DNA of 64,000 nucleotides from an uncultured Candidatus Pelagibacter sp. (GCA_905616455.1 CAJQSW010000005.1:21308-85307), one strand, 5' to 3'; positions 19,334 to 29,653 are shown, counted from the stretch's first letter. Notes: generated from the letters alone by a model not told the origin. Numbers and translations are program-made.

Positions 19334-19916
19334 AATTCTTTTAATAAGTTTAATTTTTTTGATATTTACAGGATGTGTAGGAGTAAGTTCAAAAGGTATT
19401 TTTGGGTCTGGTGTTAGCATTGCTTTTGATCCAAGATCTTTAGGAACTCAAATAGATGACTCTGTAATGCAAAAAAATTTATCTGCAAGAATGATTCTAA
19501 GAGATAAAAGTTATTTACTATCAGTTAGCACAAATGTTTTAGATGGTAGAATTTTTTTAACAGGAAAAGTGAAAAATCCAGAAGAAAAACTTCAACTCAC
19601 CAAATTAGCTTGGGAAACTAGAGGAGTTAGATCTGTTAAAAATGATATTAAAATAAAAGAAAAATTTAGTTTTCAACAATCAGCCAAAGATTTATTAATA
19701 ACCTCACAATTGAGAACAGCTATGATATTTAATAAAGAAATTAAGGCAACCAATTACCAGATAGATACTTATAAAAAAAAAGTATTTATTTATGGAATTT
19801 CCTTAACGGTAGATGAGAGAAAAGAAGTGATAAATGAAGCTAAAGAAATACTTGATGTTAAAGAAGTTATAGCAAGCATTTCTTTGGTTGAAGACCTGAG
19901 AATTCAAAAGAATTAA
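19323..19916 (+). CDS. BON-domain lipoprotein
   Basis: Probable outer-membrane or periplasmic lipoprotein. A hydrophobic N-terminus ends in IFTGC (Cys at about residue 18). Two BON-type modules can be seen: LSVSTNVLDGRIFLTGKVKNPEEKLQLTKLAWETRGVRSVKNDI, then YKKKVFIYGISLTVDERKEVINEAKEILDVKEVIA. BON proteins (OsmY, DolP) bind phospholipid and support envelope integrity; that role is inferred here. It is translationally coupled to rsmI by an 11-base overlap and ends with a 4-base overlap with the convergent maeB. Confidence 0.86.
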   Translation: MKNRILLISLIFLIFTGCVGVSSKGIFGSGVSIAFDPRSLGTQIDDSVMQKNLSARMILRDKSYLLSVSTNVLDGRIFLTGKVKNPEEKLQLTKLAWETRGVRSVKNDIKIKEKFSFQQSAKDLLITSQLRTAMIFNKEIKATNYQIDTYKKKVFIYGISLTVDERKEVINEAKEILDVKEVIASISLVEDLRIQKN

Positions 19917-22201
19917 TTTTTTTTATAATCGATTACATCAGAAGAGTAGGCGGCAACAGAAGCCAAATTAATTATCTCTGATGTAGAGGATCTTAAAGGT
20001 GCTATTTCGATCGGCTGACCCAATCCAATTAGTAGTGGTCCAATTACCTTTGTATCACCTAAGCTTTTCATCATTTTATATGATATAGCAGCACTATGCT
20101 GTCCTGGCATTATTAAGATATTTGCATTTCCAACAATACTAGAAAAAGGATAAAGCTCTTTATATTCATCATTTAGAGCAACATCTGGTTGCATATCTCC
20201 ATCAAAATCAAAGTCTACATTTTTACTTTTTAAAATCTCAACTGCTTTTTTAATATGTTTTGTTCTACTTGTAAGTGGCTGACCAAAAGTTGAATGGGAA
20301 ACAAAAGCAACTTTTGGAACAAAACCAAACATTTTAACTACTCTTGCAGCAGATATGGCTATTTCAGCAAGCTCTTCTGAGCTTGGATATTCGTTAACAC
20401 TAGTATCTCCAACAAAAATAGTTTTCCCCTTTGCAACAACCATATTTAAACCAAACATAATCTCTCCTGGTCTAGCATCTACAACTTGCGTAACCTTTTC
20501 AAAAGATGCTCCAAATCTTCTTGTGTTTCCAGTAACAGCACCATCTGCATCACCGCACGCTACCATACAAGATGCCCATATAACCCTATCATTTCTAACT
20601 AACCTATCGCAGTCTCTTTCCAAAAGACCCTGTTCTCTTTGCATTTTTTTAAATAAAAAATTTACGTACTTTCCTCTTTTTTCAGAGTCTTGAGAATTTA
20701 TTACTTCAATATCAAAGTTTTCATTGTAACCAATTTCTTTTATTCTTTCTTTAATTTTTTCTTTTTTACCAATCAAAATTGGAATTCCTAATTTAGAATT
20801 TTTAAATGCTATTGCAGCTTTAAGAGTATTTTCGTCTTCACCATCTGCAAAAACAATTCTTTTTTGATTTTTTTTGATATAAGAATTAATACCCTGCATG
20901 ATTGTAACAGATGGATTAAGTCTTTGTTTAAGTTGTTCTTTATAAACTTCAAAATCTTTAATATTTTTTTTTGCAACACCACTATCCATGGCAGCTTTTG
21001 CAACAGCAGCAGGAATTACACTAATTAACCTTGGGTCAAAAGTGGATGGAATAATATAATTTTTCCCATATTTAGGACGATCACCACCCATTGCTGCAAC
21101 AACTTCATCTGGTACATCTTCTCTTGCAAGTTTTGCTATTGCGTTTGCAGCAGCTACTTTCATCTCTTCATTAATTGTAGTTGCCCTGACATCTAAAGCT
21201 CCTCTGAAGATATATGGAAAACCAATTAAGTTATTTACTTGATTGGGATAATCAGACCTTCCTGTTGCTATAATAGCGTCATTTCTAACTTCCATTATTT
21301 CTTCAGGAGTTATTTCTGGATCTGGATTAGCACAAGCAAAAATTATTGGATTTTTAGCCATAGTTTTTACCAATTCTTTTTTCAAAGCACCTTTTGCCGA
21401 TAATCCTAGAAACACATCAGCCCCACTGATAGCGTCTTTTAAAGTTCTATTTTTTGTATCAATCGCATGAGCAGATTTCCATTGATCCATACCCTCTGTT
21501 CTTCCTCTATAGATCACCCCTTTACGATCTAGCATTGTTACATTCTCATTAGGTACACCACTATTCTTAAATAAATTTGTACAAGCGATCGCAGAAGCAC
21601 CAGCTCCGTTAACAACAACTTTAATATTTTTTATTGATTTACCAGTTATATCCAAAGCATTGAGTAATGCCGCAGTAGTTATTATTGCTGTACCATGTTG
21701 ATCATCATGAAAAACTGGAATATCTAAAATTTCTTTTAATTTTTCTTCAATAACAAAACAATCTGGAGCAGCTATATCTTCTAAATTAATTCCACCAAAG
21801 CTACAGGCAAAGTTTTTTATACTATTAATAATTTCGTGGGCATCTTGTGAATCAATTTCTAAATCTATAGAATCTATATCTGCAAACCTTTTAAACAAAA
21901 CTGCTTTACCTTCCATCACAGGTTTTGAAGCTAATGCACCTAAATTACCCATACCTAAAATTGCAGAGCCATTACTTATCACAGCAACCAGATTTCCTTT
22001 AGAAGTGTAATCGTAGGCAGTTTCTGGATTGTCATAAATAGCCTGAACAGGAACAGCAACACCTGGAGAATAAGCTAGAGCTAAATCTCTTTTGGTTGTC
22101 ATTGGCTTTGAAGAATTTATCTCAATTTTTCCAGGCTTATTTAAGCTATGAAATTCTAAAGCTTCTTTATCCGTATAATGCTCTATTTTAGTTTTTTTCA
22201 T
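19913..22201 (-). CDS. maeB: NADP-dependent malic enzyme with phosphotransacetylase-like domain
   Basis: Converts malate to pyruvate with CO2 and NADPH. The malic enzyme part (about 1-420) contains RDLALAYSPGVAVP, IDLEIDSQDAHEI, FHDDQHGTAIITTAALLNAL, VVVNGAGASAIAC and ACANPDPEITPEEI. The C-terminal part (about 430-762) is a PTA/PTB-fold domain (IVFADGEDENTLKAA and GDTSVNEYPSSEELAEIAI), usually regulatory and sensitive to acetyl-CoA. The length of 762 is typical of MaeB. It is a single gene, divergent from murJ with a 50-base spacer. Confidence 0.97.
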   Translation of the reverse strand: MKKTKIEHYTDKEALEFHSLNKPGKIEINSSKPMTTKRDLALAYSPGVAVPVQAIYDNPETAYDYTSKGNLVAVISNGSAILGMGNLGALASKPVMEGKAVLFKRFADIDSIDLEIDSQDAHEIINSIKNFACSFGGINLEDIAAPDCFVIEEKLKEILDIPVFHDDQHGTAIITTAALLNALDITGKSIKNIKVVVNGAGASAIACTNLFKNSGVPNENVTMLDRKGVIYRGRTEGMDQWKSAHAIDTKNRTLKDAISGADVFLGLSAKGALKKELVKTMAKNPIIFACANPDPEITPEEIMEVRNDAIIATGRSDYPNQVNNLIGFPYIFRGALDVRATTINEEMKVAAANAIAKLAREDVPDEVVAAMGGDRPKYGKNYIIPSTFDPRLISVIPAAVAKAAMDSGVAKKNIKDFEVYKEQLKQRLNPSVTIMQGINSYIKKNQKRIVFADGEDENTLKAAIAFKNSKLGIPILIGKKEKIKERIKEIGYNENFDIEVINSQDSEKRGKYVNFLFKKMQREQGLLERDCDRLVRNDRVIWASCMVACGDADGAVTGNTRRFGASFEKVTQVVDARPGEIMFGLNMVVAKGKTIFVGDTSVNEYPSSEELAEIAISAARVVKMFGFVPKVAFVSHSTFGQPLTSRTKHIKKAVEILKSKNVDFDFDGDMQPDVALNDEYKELYPFSSIVGNANILIMPGQHSAAISYKMMKSLGDTKVIGPLLIGLGQPIEIAPLRSSTSEIINLASVAAYSSDVIDYKKN

Positions 22202-22251
22202 TTATGTTAATTAGATATACAAATGCAGCAAATTTAAGACTACTATGATTT

Positions 22252-23778
22252 ATGAACCTTATTAAGTCAACAGGCACATTTAGTTTCTTTACTATAATTA
22301 GTAGATTGCTAGGCTATGTAAGAGACATACTAATAGCAGTATTTCTTGGGGCAGGTCCTTTAGCAGATGCTTTCTTTGTGGCATTTAGGATTCCCAATAC
22401 ATTTAGAAGACTATTTTCAGAAGGAACATTTAATGCAGCATTCGTACCCAGCTATTCATCATTATTAAATAATAAAAAAGAATCTAAAAAATTTGCAAAT
22501 AGTGTATTCAGTTTACTTACTATAGGGCTATTTTTTTTAGTTCTTATTATTGAAATCTTGATGCCGTTATTCATCTTTTTAATTGCACCAGGGTTTGATA
22601 GTGATTACCAAAAGATGGAGTTAGTAACAACCTTAACAAGAATCACTTTCCCTTTTTTAATATTCATTAGTTTAGCATCTTTTTTTTCTGCCATTTTAAA
22701 TTCACATAATAAATTTGCTATAGCTTCGGCTACACCTATTATTTTAAATATTCTTTTAATTGGAGTGTTGTTTTTTGGGAAAATTTTGAACGATCAGTTA
22801 GTATATTATCTATCTTACGCGGTTACCATATCAGGAATATTACAATTTACATTTTTATATTTTTTTGTAAAAAAATATTTTTCACCTAAATTTAAACTAC
22901 ACATTAAGATTGGTAATAAAGTTAAAATTTTTTTTAAAAAATTACTTCCTAGTATTTTTTCTTCGGGTGTTACACAAATAAATATTTTAATAGGAACAAT
23001 TATTGCATCTTTTCAAGCTAATGCAGTATCTTATCTTTATTATGCAGATAGAATTTATCAAATAAATCTTGCAATTGCAGGAATTGCAATAGGTACAGTG
23101 ATACTTCCTCAACTTTCTAAGTATATTCAGAGTAATAAAAGAGAAAAAATAAATTCAATTCAAAATAAGGCCCTAGAGCTGAGTTTGTTTTTAAGCATTC
23201 CAGCAGCAATAGCATTACTTATTGCATCTGAAGAAATTATATCTTCTTTATTTGGATATGGTTCTTTCGATGAATTAAGTGTTAAAAATTCAGCAAAAGC
23301 TTTATTTTATTTTGCGATTGGATTGCCAGCATTTTCTCTTATTAAAGTTTTTTCAGCCTTTTTTTTTGCAAGACACAATACAAGGATACCCTTTTATATT
23401 TCTCTAACATCCGTTTTGCTGAACATTTTTATTAGCGTTATTTTTTTTAAAGAAGTCGGGTTCATAATTATACCAATAGCAACCACTATATCATCTTGGT
23501 TTAATGCCATTTTATTATTTACTTTTTTAAAGATAAAAAACTTATTCAGTTTTAACTTAGTTTTTATAAATCGATTTATTAAAATTTTAATATCTTCGAT
23601 ATTAATGGGAATATTTTTTTACTATTTAATTCATTTTTTTAATGACAAGTTTATCTATCAAGAGAGTACCAAAGGTATCTACCTAGTTAGTACAGTTATA
23701 TTGGGTTTAATGTTTTATCTTTCGATTGCAATTTTAATCAAGGCTTTTAAAAGAAGTGATATTAATTTAAACTACTAA
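22252..23778 (+). CDS. murJ: Lipid II flippase MurJ
   Basis: Multidrug/oligosaccharidyl-lipid/polysaccharide-type exporter that moves lipid II across the inner membrane. About 14 hydrophobic segments are visible. The N-terminus has the MurJ pattern [55 protein letters not shown]. Its length of 508 residues matches the family. It heads a forward run of murJ, trpS, nfu and a glucosaminidase gene with tiny gaps at the first junction (1 base to trpS). Confidence 0.97.
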   Translation: MNLIKSTGTFSFFTIISRLLGYVRDILIAVFLGAGPLADAFFVAFRIPNTFRRLFSEGTFNAAFVPSYSSLLNNKKESKKFANSVFSLLTIGLFFLVLIIEILMPLFIFLIAPGFDSDYQKMELVTTLTRITFPFLIFISLASFFSAILNSHNKFAIASATPIILNILLIGVLFFGKILNDQLVYYLSYAVTISGILQFTFLYFFVKKYFSPKFKLHIKIGNKVKIFFKKLLPSIFSSGVTQINILIGTIIASFQANAVSYLYYADRIYQINLAIAGIAIGTVILPQLSKYIQSNKREKINSIQNKALELSLFLSIPAAIALLIASEEIISSLFGYGSFDELSVKNSAKALFYFAIGLPAFSLIKVFSAFFFARHNTRIPFYISLTSVLLNIFISVIFFKEVGFIIIPIATTISSWFNAILLFTFLKIKNLFSFNLVFINRFIKILISSILMGIFFYYLIHFFNDKFIYQESTKGIYLVSTVILGLMFYLSIAILIKAFKRSDINLNY

Positions 23779-23779
23779 C

Positions 23780-24781
23780 ATGAGTAAAAAAATTTTTTCA
23801 GGAGTTCAACCAACAGGAAACCTTCATCTTGGAAACTATCTTGGAGCGATTAAAAATTTTGTAGAACTTCAGAATGAAAAAGAAAATCAATGCATTTTTT
23901 GTGTTGTAGACCTTCATGCAATAACAGTTAAACAGGACCCTAAAGAATTAAAAAGAAATATAAGGGAAACTGCGGCCACATTTATTGCATGTGGAATTGA
24001 TCCAGAGCAAAGTATAATTTTCAATCAATCTATGGTTTCAGCGCATTCAGAAGCTGCATGGATTTTAAGTTGTGTTTCAAGAATAGGTTGGCTTAATAGA
24101 ATGACACAATTTAAAGAAAAAGCTGGAAAAGACAAAGAAAAAGCCAGCATTGGTCTCTATTCATACCCAGTTTTAATGGCTGCAGATATTTTGCTTTATG
24201 ATGCAACCCATGTTCCAGTTGGAGACGATCAAAAACAACATTTAGAACTTTGCAGAGATATTGCACAAAAGTTTAATAATGATTTTGAAGCCACAGATTT
24301 TTTAAAAGTACCAGAACCATTAATTCAAAAACAATTTTCTAGAATAATGAGTCTTAAAGACGGAATAAAAAAAATGAGTAAGTCAGATCCATCAGATTTA
24401 AGTAGGATTAATCTTACTGATAATAAAGATCAAATACTTAATAAAATAAAAAAAGCTAAAACAGACCCATTACCTTTGCCTGGAGAAGTTAAAAACTTGT
24501 CCAAGAGACCGGAAGCAGAAAATTTATTAGGAATTTATTCAAGTTTAAAAAACCAAAACTTAGAATATTCTATAGGTGAATTTGAAGGAAAAAACTTTTC
24601 TGAATTTAAAGAAAAATTATCAGAAGTTCTAGCTGAAAAAATTGAACCAATTTCAAAAGAAATTAAAAAATTATTAAATGATGAAAAATACCTAGATGCA
24701 ATTTTATTAGAAGGATCTATCAAAGCAGACAAAATTGCATCAAAAAAAATCAAAGAAATTAAAGAATTAGTGGGTTTTTAA
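23780..24781 (+). CDS. trpS: Tryptophanyl-tRNA synthetase
   Basis: Class I synthetase charging tRNA-Trp. The HIGH-type motif is [12 protein letters not shown] near residues 13-24 and the KMSKS loop is [10 protein letters not shown] near residue 195. [31 protein letters not shown] is a TrpRS hallmark that forms the Trp pocket. The length of 333 residues is standard. It begins one base after murJ, the same neighbour as in many alphaproteobacteria. Confidence 0.98.
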   Translation: MSKKIFSGVQPTGNLHLGNYLGAIKNFVELQNEKENQCIFCVVDLHAITVKQDPKELKRNIRETAATFIACGIDPEQSIIFNQSMVSAHSEAAWILSCVSRIGWLNRMTQFKEKAGKDKEKASIGLYSYPVLMAADILLYDATHVPVGDDQKQHLELCRDIAQKFNNDFEATDFLKVPEPLIQKQFSRIMSLKDGIKKMSKSDPSDLSRINLTDNKDQILNKIKKAKTDPLPLPGEVKNLSKRPEAENLLGIYSSLKNQNLEYSIGEFEGKNFSEFKEKLSEVLAEKIEPISKEIKKLLNDEKYLDAILLEGSIKADKIASKKIKEIKELVGF

Positions 24782-24833
24782 TTAAATATATTAATTAGTT
24801 TAAATTTCGATATTTATCCTTATATATAACCGT

Positions 24834-25376
24834 ATGTTCGTTCAAACAGAAGTAACACCAAACCCCAATTCACTTAAGTTTTTACCTGGAAAAAATGTTT
24901 CTAATAGTGGCTCTTTTGAAGTAACAAAAAAAGAAGACACAAACAGCGAATTAGTAAGAAATCTTTTGTCCATTAATGGAGTAACGGGTATATTTTTAGG
25001 ACAAGATTTTTTATCTGTAAATAAGAAAGAAGAAGTAACTTGGGAAGAGATCAAGCACATAGTAATTGCTTTAATTAATGATTTTTATGCAACGGGAAAA
25101 GAATTTGTTATTGCAAATGAATTATTTGAGGAAAAAAAAGAAGAATTTAATGAAATTGAAAAAAAAATTATAAGTATTTTAGAGACAAAAATTAGACCTG
25201 CAGTTGCTAAAGATGGTGGTGATATAAAATTTAAAGAGTTTAAAGATGGTATTGTTAAAGTAGAATTACAAGGAAGTTGTTCTGGTTGCCCAAGCTCAAC
25301 AATGACCCTTAAGCAGGGTGTTCAAAATCTTTTGTGTCACTATTTGCCTGAAGTAAAAGAAGTTATAGCGATATAA
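24834..25376 (+). CDS. NifU-type Fe-S cluster scaffold/carrier protein
   Basis: Carries and delivers Fe-S clusters. The N-terminal Nfu_N domain (about 1-88) starts VQTEVTPNPNSLKFLPG. The C-terminal NifU domain has RPAVAKDGGDIKF and GSCSGCPSSTMTLKQGVQNLL, with cluster cysteines 149 and 152. The 180-residue two-domain layout matches alphaproteobacterial and mitochondrial Nfu1-type proteins. A 52-base gap follows trpS, and an A/T-rich -10-like element may lie there, but no convincing promoter is seen. Confidence 0.94.
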   Translation: MFVQTEVTPNPNSLKFLPGKNVSNSGSFEVTKKEDTNSELVRNLLSINGVTGIFLGQDFLSVNKKEEVTWEEIKHIVIALINDFYATGKEFVIANELFEEKKEEFNEIEKKIISILETKIRPAVAKDGGDIKFKEFKDGIVKVELQGSCSGCPSSTMTLKQGVQNLLCHYLPEVKEVIAI

Positions 25377-25378
25377 TT

Positions 25379-26494
25379 ATGAAAACAAAAAAATTTTCAA
25401 CTGTTAAAGTAATAAAATATTTACAGCAAAAAGGTTTTAAAATAAGTAGAAAAAAAAATAAAAAGAACGAAAGTAATATTGGAACGATATCCAGGACTTT
25501 TTTATCAAGCTTAATGATTATTTCATTTTTTTCTGTTACACCGCTAGTTGTTGACTTTACAAAAGAGAGGATTATCCTTTCTAAAGATTATGAAAGTAAT
25601 TCAAAAAATAAATTAAAAACCTTACTAGAAAATCAAAATCCAAAATTAAAAAATGATGTAAATAAAACTTTTTTATTTGAAGATATATTAACTTTTGACG
25701 AACAGCCTACTGATACAGTTAGGCTTAGTGCGACGACAATTGAAGAGTTGTTCAAGTCAACTAATTATAATTTAAAAGATGTAAGAAAAAATAAATTGGT
25801 TAAACCAATTTCATTAACATTGTTGCCAAATGAGATTAAAAAAATAGAAAATATAAATAAAAGAAAAGATTTTTTCATTCAAATCATTTTGCCACTAGTA
25901 ATTAAAGAAAACAATAATATTAGATTAGATAGAAAAAAGCTTTTTAGCATTCTAAATAAAAGCAAAAATACAAAAAATGAAAAAATTTGGTTAAATTCAA
26001 AATTCAAACTGTATGGCGTAGTAAACAGAGACTTATCAACATTAAAGATTAGAATGGATGAAGTTCCAGTTTCTATGGCTATTGCGCAGGCAGCAAAAGA
26101 AACAGGATGGGGTACATCAAGGTTTGCGCAAGAAGGTAATGCATTATTTGGTCAATGGACTTGGTCTGGTGAAGGAATAAAACCTTTGGGTGCAGATAAT
26201 GGTAGCACACATAAGGTAATGAAATTTAAGATACTACAAGCATCTGTCAGAGCGTATCAAAGAAATTTGAATACTCACTCTTCCTACAAAAATTTTAGAG
26301 GCGCTAGAGCTGAATTGAGGGATAAAGGAAAAAAATTAGATAGTATAATTCTTACTGAACACTTAGATAAATATGCAGAAACAGGTGAAGAATATGTCAG
26401 AGTTTTACAACAAATTATAAAACAAAATAATTTAGCAGATTTTGATGATGCAAAGTTATTGCCTTTAAGTACAGACTTGCAGAGTTTAATTTAA
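25379..26494 (+). CDS. Bax-like N-acetylglucosaminidase-family membrane protein
   Basis: Predicted cell-wall hydrolase. It has a basic cytoplasmic N-terminus (1-38) and one membrane segment (about 42-62). A 100-residue spacer leads to a glucosaminidase domain (about 210-350) containing VPVSMAIAQAAKETGWGTSRFAQEGNALFGQWTW, with Glu in AAKETGWG as the probable catalytic acid, and SYKNFRGARAEL. It resembles E. coli Bax. Secretion would be by a signal anchor. It starts 2 bases after nfu. Its end overlaps the convergent deacetylase gene by four bases (TTAA). Confidence 0.85.
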   Translation: MKTKKFSTVKVIKYLQQKGFKISRKKNKKNESNIGTISRTFLSSLMIISFFSVTPLVVDFTKERIILSKDYESNSKNKLKTLLENQNPKLKNDVNKTFLFEDILTFDEQPTDTVRLSATTIEELFKSTNYNLKDVRKNKLVKPISLTLLPNEIKKIENINKRKDFFIQIILPLVIKENNNIRLDRKKLFSILNKSKNTKNEKIWLNSKFKLYGVVNRDLSTLKIRMDEVPVSMAIAQAAKETGWGTSRFAQEGNALFGQWTWSGEGIKPLGADNGSTHKVMKFKILQASVRAYQRNLNTHSSYKNFRGARAELRDKGKKLDSIILTEHLDKYAETGEEYVRVLQQIIKQNNLADFDDAKLLPLSTDLQSLI

Positions 26495-27552
26495 TTTTGT
26501 TCAACAGAGAATTGGACTCCAAACCATCTCCATACTCCATCATCATTAAGTGAACAGTTTACTCTTCCTCTCCTGAAATTAAATTTCTCTCTAAAATTTA
26601 ATTTTAATATATTTTGACTAAAATCAATATTAGATTTCTCCCACTTATTACCTTCATCAGAAAAACAATTTATATTATTTAGGTTTTTTTGCTCTTCAAA
26701 AAATTCCACTTGAAATTTGGGGGGATTGTTACTATTTGTTAGATATTTTTCAATAGGGTATAAAATTTTATATTGTAATGGATTAAGATTAATTAAAAAT
26801 TCAAATCTTTTTAGATCACCATATTTTTCATTAATTGGAAACCTTGGTAATTCATAGCGATTTTTATTAATATCAATTACACCAGAGTGTTGACCAAAAG
26901 AAAATTTAAAATTTTTGGAAATATATTCTTTTATAAATGTACTATATTCTCCAAAAGGGTAAGAAAAAAAAATAGGATTATATCCTAGCTTCTGTTTAAA
27001 GATTGAGGATGAAGTATCAATATCAGTTATAAATTCGTCATTTTTAAGATCTACTAGATAATTATGTGTGTGGGAGTGATTGCCTATATATACCGTACTC
27101 TCTATCTCCAATTCTTTAATTTGATTCCAAGTCATGTATCCATTTTTCCCAACAGATGAGGTTGAAACAAAAAGAATAAAGGGAATTTGTTTTTCCTTTA
27201 AATATGGCCAAGCGATCTCATAAAACGAAGAAAACGCATCATCTATAGTGATAAGTATTTTTTTCTCTATTTTTGCAGAGTGAAAATTTTTTTCTAGATT
27301 AATAGGGTCATAAAAATTGTATTTAAAATTTTTAATGATTTCGATTTGTTGTTTAAAAATATCCATTTGGATGTTGGTTGAGGGGTATTTATTTTCATCA
27401 AATCTATGATACATTAATGAAAGAATACCTCTATCATCAGAAAAATATTTAATATTACTTTCTTCTGCCCTAGAGTTAGAACTAAATAGTAATATTATAA
27501 TGAATAAATTAATAGTAGATGCTGCAAGAGATAAAATTTTTTTAACAGTCAT
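26491..27552 (-). CDS. Polysaccharide deacetylase family protein
   Basis: NodB-homology carbohydrate esterase, secreted. The N-terminus is a signal peptide (MTVKK, hydrophobic core, then SRA at about residue 29). Motif 1 is ILITIDDAFSSFYE with the Asp pair, motif 2 is IGNHSHTHNYL with metal-binding His-x3-His, and motif 3 is FFSYPFGEYS. The C-terminal 100 residues are extra and unassigned. Substrate could be a glycan or peptidoglycan. The start at 27552 overlaps the divergent tsaB start by 53 bases. I keep it because the signal peptide begins exactly there. Confidence 0.82.
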   Translation of the reverse strand: MTVKKILSLAASTINLFIIILLFSSNSRAEESNIKYFSDDRGILSLMYHRFDENKYPSTNIQMDIFKQQIEIIKNFKYNFYDPINLEKNFHSAKIEKKILITIDDAFSSFYEIAWPYLKEKQIPFILFVSTSSVGKNGYMTWNQIKELEIESTVYIGNHSHTHNYLVDLKNDEFITDIDTSSSIFKQKLGYNPIFFSYPFGEYSTFIKEYISKNFKFSFGQHSGVIDINKNRYELPRFPINEKYGDLKRFEFLINLNPLQYKILYPIEKYLTNSNNPPKFQVEFFEEQKNLNNINCFSDEGNKWEKSNIDFSQNILKLNFREKFNFRRGRVNCSLNDDGVWRWFGVQFSVEQN

Positions 27553-27886
27553 TATTGGTGAGAATATTTATACTTGTAGTCATGAAAATAGTAAAATAAA
27601 TTTTGAAAAATTAATGGTTTTAATTAACAAATTTTTAAAAGACAACAAAAGTTCTTTAGACAACATAAGTGCCATTTACGTTAATAGAGGACCCGGTAGT
27701 TTTGCTGGCATTAGAAACTCCTTATCAACAGTTAAAGCTTTGTTTTTAACTAAAAAAATTGATTATTATTGCTTCAGTTTTGAAGATTTTAATGAATCTG
27801 AGACTGTTAAATATGTAGATGTGCCGCAGTTGTGTGAGATATATAAAATAAAAAAGAATTTGATTAATCCTATTTATTTAAGTTAA
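27500..27886 (+). CDS. tsaB: Short TsaB-like tRNA t6A synthesis protein
   Basis: Homologue of the TsaB partner of TsaD in making N6-threonylcarbamoyladenosine on ANN-decoding tRNAs. The ASKHA-fold start NKLIVDAARDKIFLTVI and the signature ISAIYVNRGPGSFAGIRNSLSTVKAL are clear. It has only 128 residues against about 210-230 in the family. The end, LINPIYLS, resembles the normal extreme C-terminus of TsaB, so the second subdomain appears internally shortened rather than simply cut off. The usual follower rimI is missing and fur comes next. The first 53 bases overlap the divergent deacetylase gene. Confidence 0.82.
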   Translation: MNKLIVDAARDKIFLTVIIGENIYTCSHENSKINFEKLMVLINKFLKDNKSSLDNISAIYVNRGPGSFAGIRNSLSTVKALFLTKKIDYYCFSFEDFNESETVKYVDVPQLCEIYKIKKNLINPIYLS

Positions 27887-27894
27887 AATTAACT

Positions 27895-28305
27895 ATGTCA
27901 GAAAATATTGAACAAAAGTGTTTAGCTAAAGGAGTTAAGCTTACAGATCAAAGAAAAATTATTGCTAAAATTATGTCAGAGTCCAATGACCATCCTGATG
28001 TAGACGAACTTTATAACAGAGTTTCTAAAATTGATTCAAAAATTAGTATTGCAACAGTTTATAGGACGGTAAAATTATTTGAAGAATCAGGAATTTTAGC
28101 AAAGCATGAGTTCAAAGGAGGAAAAGCAAGATATGAAGAATTAAATGAAGGTCATCACGACCACTTAATAGACGTTAAGTCAGGAGAGATTATTGAATTT
28201 GTTGATGAAGAAATTGAAAAGCTACAAGAAAAAATTGCAGATAAATATGGTTATCGTTTAGTGGATCATAAATTAGAATTATATGGGGTTAAAAAAAAAA
28301 CTTAA
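27895..28305 (+). CDS. fur: Fur-family metal-responsive regulator
   Basis: Ferric uptake regulator family repressor, 136 residues. The winged helix contains KLTDQRKIIAKIMSESNDHPDVDELYNRVSKIDSKISIATVYRTVKLF. The metal site region is EGHHDHLIDVKSGEIIEF. The CxxC structural-zinc cysteines of enteric Fur are replaced here, as in the alphaproteobacterial Fur/Mur branch, so sensing of iron or manganese is equally possible. Position between tsaB and miaB is the standard alphaproteobacterial locus. A second Fur-family gene, irr-like, is at 43114. Confidence 0.9.
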   Translation: MSENIEQKCLAKGVKLTDQRKIIAKIMSESNDHPDVDELYNRVSKIDSKISIATVYRTVKLFEESGILAKHEFKGGKARYEELNEGHHDHLIDVKSGEIIEFVDEEIEKLQEKIADKYGYRLVDHKLELYGVKKKT

Positions 28306-28309
28306 CTTA

Positions 28310-29650
28310 ATGCTAAAAAAAATATTTATCAAAACCTTTGGCTGTCAAATGAATGAATACGATTCTAATCGCATATATGACACAGTAAAAAAAATAGGCT
28401 TTGAAAAAACAGATAAATATGAAGATGCAAATTGTTATCTTTTAAATACTTGTCACATAAGAGATAAGGCTAAAGAAAAAGTTTATCATGAAATTGGAAG
28501 AGTAAAAAAAATTTTTAGATCTAAAAAAAAACCTATTGTGATTGTAGCTGGATGTGTGGCACAAGCAGAAAATCAAGAGATGTTAAAAAGAGAGCCCTAT
28601 ATTGATATAGTTATTGGCCCACAATCATATCATAAAATTAATGACACTATACAAAAACATATAAATAATAAAAAAAAAGAAGAAGAAACAGAGTTTGATA
28701 CAATTTCAAAATTTAACTATTTAAGTAAAATTAAAAATAAAGATAGTAAAGTATCTTCTTTTTTAACAATCCAAGAAGGGTGTGATAAGTTTTGTCATTT
28801 TTGTGTTGTTCCATATACACGTGGACCCGAATATTCTCGACCATTTGATCAGATCATAAATGAAGCTAAAGAAATAGTTCAAGGTGGAGCTAAAGAAATT
28901 ATTCTTTTAGGGCAAAATGTTAATGCATACAGCTATAAAGATAAAAATAAAGAATTTAGATTATCTGATTTGTTATTAGAGCTAGAAAGCTTTAATGAGC
29001 TTGAGAGAATTAGATATACCACATCTCACCCCAAAGACATGACTGATGATTTAATAGATGTTTATAAAAAATCAACAAAACTAATGCCTTTAGTGCATCT
29101 ACCGGTACAGAGTGGATCAAACAAAATTTTAAAACAAATGAATAGAAAACACACTATTGAAGAATATTTAATAATTTATGAAAAATTAAAAAAGATTAAT
29201 CCTAATATAGAGTTTTCAAGTGATTTTATTATTGGATACCCAGAAGAAAGTGACAATGATTTTAAATATACGATGGAGTTAATTGAAAAAGTAAGATTTA
29301 TCAACTCATATTCTTTTATTTTTAGCCCAAGACCAGGCACCGTAGCTGCCGATTTAGAATTAGTTGATAAAAAAAAATCCAAAGAAAGATTAGAAATAAT
29401 TCAAAAAAAATTATTTGAAAATCAGATAAATAAAAATAAATCTTTAGAAGAAAAGACACTTAATGTTTTAGTTGAAAATAAGATGAAAGATGGAATTAAA
29501 TTATTTGGTAGAACTGAGTTCATGACATCAGTAATTTTTGATGGCAATATTGACTGTATAGGAAAGATTGTGAAAGTAGAAATAATAAGTAGTAATCAAA
29601 ATAGCTTGTTTGGCTTATTAAAAGAAAACTATAAACAGAAGGTTGCCTAG
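28310..29650 (+). CDS. miaB: tRNA-2-methylthio-N6-isopentenyladenosine synthase MiaB
   Basis: Radical-SAM methylthiotransferase acting on i6A37 of tRNAs. The N-terminal UPF0004 domain has the three cluster cysteines in IKTFGCQMNEYDS, LNTCHIRDKA and VAGCVAQAE. The radical SAM motif is CDKFCHFCVVPYTRGPE. A TRAM domain ends the protein (TLNVLVENKMKDG onwards). The ATG at 28310 (447 residues), four bases after the fur stop, is preferred over an ATG at 28283 that lies inside fur. Confidence 0.97.
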   Translation: MLKKIFIKTFGCQMNEYDSNRIYDTVKKIGFEKTDKYEDANCYLLNTCHIRDKAKEKVYHEIGRVKKIFRSKKKPIVIVAGCVAQAENQEMLKREPYIDIVIGPQSYHKINDTIQKHINNKKKEEETEFDTISKFNYLSKIKNKDSKVSSFLTIQEGCDKFCHFCVVPYTRGPEYSRPFDQIINEAKEIVQGGAKEIILLGQNVNAYSYKDKNKEFRLSDLLLELESFNELERIRYTTSHPKDMTDDLIDVYKKSTKLMPLVHLPVQSGSNKILKQMNRKHTIEEYLIIYEKLKKINPNIEFSSDFIIGYPEESDNDFKYTMELIEKVRFINSYSFIFSPRPGTVAADLELVDKKKSKERLEIIQKKLFENQINKNKSLEEKTLNVLVENKMKDGIKLFGRTEFMTSVIFDGNIDCIGKIVKVEIISSNQNSLFGLLKENYKQKVA

Positions 29651-29653
29651 AAG

